NCBI RefSeq assembly: GCF_041080675.1
Contig: NZ_CP163520.1
Coordinates: 2,418,001-2,482,000, forward strand
Length of the DNA: 64,000 nt
Source: Streptomyces sp. cg36
Lineage (GTDB): Bacteria > Actinomycetota > Actinomycetes > Streptomycetales > Streptomycetaceae
Reading direction: 5' to 3'
The translations under genes and the position numbers were made by a program. Of the stretch, positions 61,279 through 64,000 are shown piece after piece; within the stretch, counting starts at the first letter, position 1; the number at the start of each line of letters is the position of its first letter. Under the pieces are notes generated by a model. The model was not told the DNA's origin. It saw only the letters and a list, made by a program, of their open reading frames with translations, and made no database searches.

Positions 61279-61998
61279 GTGACTGCCACCACTGAAGCAA
61301 CCACCACCTTCACCGTCCGGCCCTTCACCCGCAGCTGCCGGCTCATCTGGGACGAGGGCGATCACGTCCTCATCGGAGTGAGCCCCGGGAACAGCTACTT
61401 CAGCGCCGACCGCATCGCCGGTCTGGTCCGCTGGGCCGCCACCCGCTTCGACCGGGTCGACCTGGTCTACGCCGACCTCCATGTGGACCGGATGTTCGCG
61501 ACGCTCGGCTACGACGACGCACACGCGCGGCGCCGCGCCGCCAAGGAGCTCAAGGCGGTCCGCAGGAGGATCGTGCGGGGCGTCGAGGAGGCCGCCCGGC
61601 CGGACCTCCAGGTCGGGGTGCACGCGCTGTCGGAGTTCGCCGGGAACCAGGTGTACGACCTGCTGCACCGCCGGGTCCGCCACTTCCTCGCCACCGACGG
61701 GGAGTTCCGCACCGGCTGCGAGGACATGGCCGGGGCGTTCCTGGCCGGGAAGTCCGGGGGCGCCCGGCCCGGCGAGGCGCAGACGGCCGCCTGTCTCGAC
61801 TACATCGCCGCCGAGCTGCCGTTCTTCCTGGACACCCCGGGCATCCTGGGAGTCCCCTCGTCGGTCTCCTGCTACCACTCGCTGATCCCGCTGACCGAGC
61901 TCCTCTACGCCAGGGGCGGCGGCCTGCGGGCCTCGCGCAACCAGGCGTACGCGGTGGTCCGCCCGCACCCGGCGGACGCGGAAGGGGTCGCCGCATGA
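61279..61998 (+). CDS. Cyclodipeptide synthase (tRNA-dependent)
   Basis: A 239-aa CDPS, the same length as AlbC. It makes diketopiperazines from two aminoacyl-tRNAs by a ping-pong reaction on an active-site Ser. That Ser is residue 35 in IGVSPGNSYFS; Asn38 and Tyr199-His200 mark the NYH subgroup, and Tyr175 and Glu179 match AlbC Tyr178 and Glu182. The neighbouring CYP121-like P450 points to cyclo(Tyr-Tyr), as for mycobacterial Rv2275. GTG 61279 has AGGAG almost touching it, an unusually short spacing. Its stop overlaps the P450 start (ATGA). Confidence 0.93.
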   Translation: MTATTEATTTFTVRPFTRSCRLIWDEGDHVLIGVSPGNSYFSADRIAGLVRWAATRFDRVDLVYADLHVDRMFATLGYDDAHARRRAAKELKAVRRRIVRGVEEAARPDLQVGVHALSEFAGNQVYDLLHRRVRHFLATDGEFRTGCEDMAGAFLAGKSGGARPGEAQTAACLDYIAAELPFFLDTPGILGVPSSVSCYHSLIPLTELLYARGGGLRASRNQAYAVVRPHPADAEGVAA

Positions 61999-63185
61999 GC
62001 GCCGGACCGCTGCTGGACTTCCCGCTCGACCGGCGCGGGGACGTGCTGCCCGCGGAGTGCGCCGCGCTGCGCGCCGCGGAGCCGGTCGCCCGGGTGCGCA
62101 CCCTGACCGGCGACTCCGCCTGGCTGGTGAGCAGTTACGCACTGGCCAAACGGGTCCTGGAGGACGACCGGTTCAGCCTCAAGGACACCGCGGCCCCGGG
62201 CGCGCCGCGCCAGTACGCGCTGACGATCCCGCCCGAGGTCGTCAACAACATGGGGAACATCAACAGCGCGGGGCTGCGCGGCGCCGTGATGAAGGCGCTC
62301 AACCCGCGCACCGACGGGCTGCGGGAGTGGCTGCGCGGGCGGGCGGACGCGTTGATCGACGGCCTGCTGGCCGAGGGGCCGCCGGCGGACTTTCGGGCGG
62401 GGTTCGCCGACCCCTTCTCGGCGGCGCTGCACTGCAAGGTCGTCGGGGTGCCGTTCGCGGACTGGCGGCGGCTGATGGCGGGCCTGGACATCGCGTTCAT
62501 GACCAGCCCGCACGCCTTCGAGGGCTCCCGCCTCAACTGGTACAAGGACCTCGGCTACATGGTCGACCGGCTCAACGCGCCCGAGGAACAGCGCTCGGGG
62601 CTGCTCGGCCGGCTCGCCGAGCTGCGCGCGGAGGAGGAGTCCGCGCACCTCACCGACGAGATGCTGGCGACGGTCGCGGTCTCGCTCTTCGGCGCGGGCG
62701 CGGTGTCCACCTCCGCGTTCCTGGTCCTCGCGGTGCTGGCGCTGCTCCAGCGGCCCGAGCTGATCGGGTATCTGCGCGAGCACCCGGAGCGGATGGGCCG
62801 GGCGGTGGACGAACTGCTGCGCTGGAACCTGTCGATCGGTGACGGACTGCCCCGGCTGGCGACCGAGGACGTCCGGGTCGGCGAGGTGCTGGTGCGCCGG
62901 GGCGAGCTGGTCCTCGTCCTGGTCGAGGGCGCCAACTTCGACCCGGAGGTCTTCGCCGACCCCGACCGCCTCGATCTGGACCGGGAGGTCAATCCGCATC
63001 TGTCGTTCGGCGCGGGCCGGCACTTCTGCCCGGCCACCGGGCTCGGCCGGGCGCACGCGGAGATCGCGCTGACCGCGCTGGTGGAGCGGCTGCCGGGGCT
63101 GCGGCTCGCGGTCCCGCCGGAGCAGCTGGTGTGGCGCACCGGGTTCATCAAGCGGCTGCCGGAACGGCTGCCGGTGCTCTGGTGA
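61995..63185 (+). CDS. CYP121-like cytochrome P450 (mycocyclosin synthase-like)
   Basis: A 396-aa P450, the same length as M. tuberculosis CYP121. The heme Cys is residue 345 in FGAGRHFCPATGLGR, the same number as in CYP121. Long stretches match CYP121 as I recall it: PPEVVNNMGNI, ALHCKV, DGLPRLAT, RGELVLVLVEGANFDPE and QLVWRT...ERLPVLW. The I-helix reads GAGAVSTS, lacking the usual acid-Thr pair, as in CYP121. Near the C-terminus CYP121's Gln385-Arg386 is Ile-Lys here. Expected role: C-C coupling of the two tyrosines of cyclo(Tyr-Tyr), possibly also coupling to nucleobases. Confidence 0.92.
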   Translation: MSAGPLLDFPLDRRGDVLPAECAALRAAEPVARVRTLTGDSAWLVSSYALAKRVLEDDRFSLKDTAAPGAPRQYALTIPPEVVNNMGNINSAGLRGAVMKALNPRTDGLREWLRGRADALIDGLLAEGPPADFRAGFADPFSAALHCKVVGVPFADWRRLMAGLDIAFMTSPHAFEGSRLNWYKDLGYMVDRLNAPEEQRSGLLGRLAELRAEEESAHLTDEMLATVAVSLFGAGAVSTSAFLVLAVLALLQRPELIGYLREHPERMGRAVDELLRWNLSIGDGLPRLATEDVRVGEVLVRRGELVLVLVEGANFDPEVFADPDRLDLDREVNPHLSFGAGRHFCPATGLGRAHAEIALTALVERLPGLRLAVPPEQLVWRTGFIKRLPERLPVLW

Positions 63186-63187
63186 GA

Positions 63188-63227
63188 CACGGCCGCCCCC
63201 GCGGGAGGTCCCGCGGGGGCGGCCGTG
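63188..63227. terminator. Bidirectional terminator after the P450 gene
   Basis: A perfect 19-bp inverted repeat (63188-63206 and 63209-63227) starting CACGGCCGCCCCCGCGGGA, between two converging genes. Confidence 0.92.
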
Positions 63228-63244
63228 CGTGCGTCCGGGACGGT

Positions 63245-64000
63245 TCAGCGGAAGATGCCGGTGTGCCCCAGCGAGTAGCGGCCGGGCTGCGGGTAGACCG
63301 CGAGGCCGTGCGGGCCGGAGCCGACCGGGATGCGGGCGATCTGCCGTCCGGTGGTGGTGTCGATGGCGTACACCTCGGAGTTGTAACGCCCGGACAGCCA
63401 CAGGACCTTGCCGTCGGCGGAGACGCCGCCCATGTCGGGGCTGCCGCCGTCGGGCAGCTGCCACTTCTTGGTCAGCTTGTTCTTGGTGAAGTCGAAGATG
63501 GAGATGGTGCCCTCGCCCCGGTTGGAGATGTACATCTCCTTGGAGTCCCGGCTGATGTACAGGCCGTGGCAGCCCTTGCCGGTGGGCAGCAGGGTCGGGG
63601 TGCTGAACCGGTCGCCGTCCAGGACCCACATGCCGTGGGCCATCATGTCGGCGACGTAGAACGTCTTGCCGTCCGGGGACATCTTGACGTCCTGCGGCAT
63701 CGCCCCGTCGAACGGCAGCTTCTGGTGGGCGATGACCTGCATCTTCTCCGTGTCGACCTTGAGCAGTTCGCCGGAGAACTCGCAGGAGACGATGAAGTAG
63801 CGCCCGTCCATGGAGAAGTCGGCGTGGTTGACGCCGGCGCAGTGCACGGGAACGGTCTTGACCCGGTTCATGTTGACGGGCTCGCGGAAGACCAGCTCCC
63901 GGTCCATCGACGCCATCACGACCGCGTACTTGCCGTTGGGCGTGAAGTAGAGGTTGTACGGGTCGGAGACCTCCACGGTCCGGCCGGTCTTGCCGGTGGC
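63245..64000 (-). CDS. YncE-like beta-propeller protein (partial, start beyond window)
   Basis: The last 251 residues of a beta-propeller protein of the YncE/40-residue YVTN type; the frame is open to the right edge of the window, so the N-terminus is missing. At least five blades are visible with repeated P-[DN]-G-K-x-[FV]-[YA]-V cores (YFTPNGKYAVVMA, KMSPDGKTFYVAD, SRDSKEMYISNR, SADGKVLWLSG). It probably lies outside the cell or in the membrane and may bind a protein or metal-related partner. Exact function is unknown. Confidence 0.8.
   Translation of the reverse strand, partial: ATGKTGRTVEVSDPYNLYFTPNGKYAVVMASMDRELVFREPVNMNRVKTVPVHCAGVNHADFSMDGRYFIVSCEFSGELLKVDTEKMQVIAHQKLPFDGAMPQDVKMSPDGKTFYVADMMAHGMWVLDGDRFSTPTLLPTGKGCHGLYISRDSKEMYISNRGEGTISIFDFTKNKLTKKWQLPDGGSPDMGGVSADGKVLWLSGRYNSEVYAIDTTTGRQIARIPVGSGPHGLAVYPQPGRYSLGHTGIFR

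Overview
The window is a high-GC (about 72%) actinobacterial chromosome segment and almost certainly Streptomyces. Codon third positions are nearly all G or C, many starts are GTG or TTG, TTA codons are almost absent, and the gene order (serA-ilvC-ilvN-ilvB ... gat genes-rmdB-ligA ... oligopeptide ABC operon ... gcvT-gcvH-glyA-sdaA) matches, as I recall it, the S. coelicolor SCO5461-SCO5516 core region. I see no insertion sequence, prophage, CRISPR array, tRNA or rRNA.

Layout. 1-1.9 kb: a PucR-type and a TetR-type regulator, each with a palindromic operator candidate. 1.9-7.5 kb: amino-acid synthesis genes serA, ilvC, ilvN and ilvB, with a complete leader-peptide attenuator before ilvB. 7.5-10.3 kb: a membrane PAS-GGDEF protein with a degenerate EAL domain. 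10.8-23.2 kb: accessory core genes (hydroxyacid dehydrogenase, aldo/keto reductase, sorbosone-dehydrogenase-like lipoprotein, large LuxR ATPase regulator, SIMPL protein, acetyltransferase, MMPL transporter, lipoprotein). 23.5-34.1 kb: a leftward run with gatB/gatA/gatC plus a small membrane protein, rmdB, ligA, a MetE-like enzyme, an SDR and a LOG-family protein. 34.2-41.5 kb: tRNA thiolation pair (mnmA plus cysteine desulfurase), small membrane proteins, a FabR-like TetR convergent with a thioesterase, a TRIC channel and a secreted M1 peptidase. 41.6-47.9 kb: a five-gene peptide ABC importer. 48.2-50.7 kb: two SseB-like proteins and a P-loop protein. 50.8-55.4 kb: a tandem glycine riboswitch driving gcvT-gcvH-glyA, followed by sdaA, forming a glycine/serine catabolic block.

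The most distinctive part is 56.5-63.2 kb. First comes an unfamiliar, tightly packed cassette: a HIT protein with two TTA codons, a cytidylate-kinase-like protein and a ThiL/PurM-like kinase, then a membrane protein with a possible GAF-like domain and a convergent second HIT protein. After a small EF-hand calcium protein comes a two-gene natural-product operon: a cyclodipeptide synthase (AlbC/Rv2275 type) overlapping a P450 that closely resembles mycobacterial CYP121. This predicts cyclo-dityrosine formation and oxidative coupling to mycocyclosin-like products. The window ends inside a YncE-like beta-propeller gene.

Regulation visible in the sequence includes the ilvB attenuator, the glycine riboswitch, a 13-bp operator shared by the FabR-like regulator and the thioesterase gene, TetR and PucR operator candidates, and several strong terminators at convergent gene ends.
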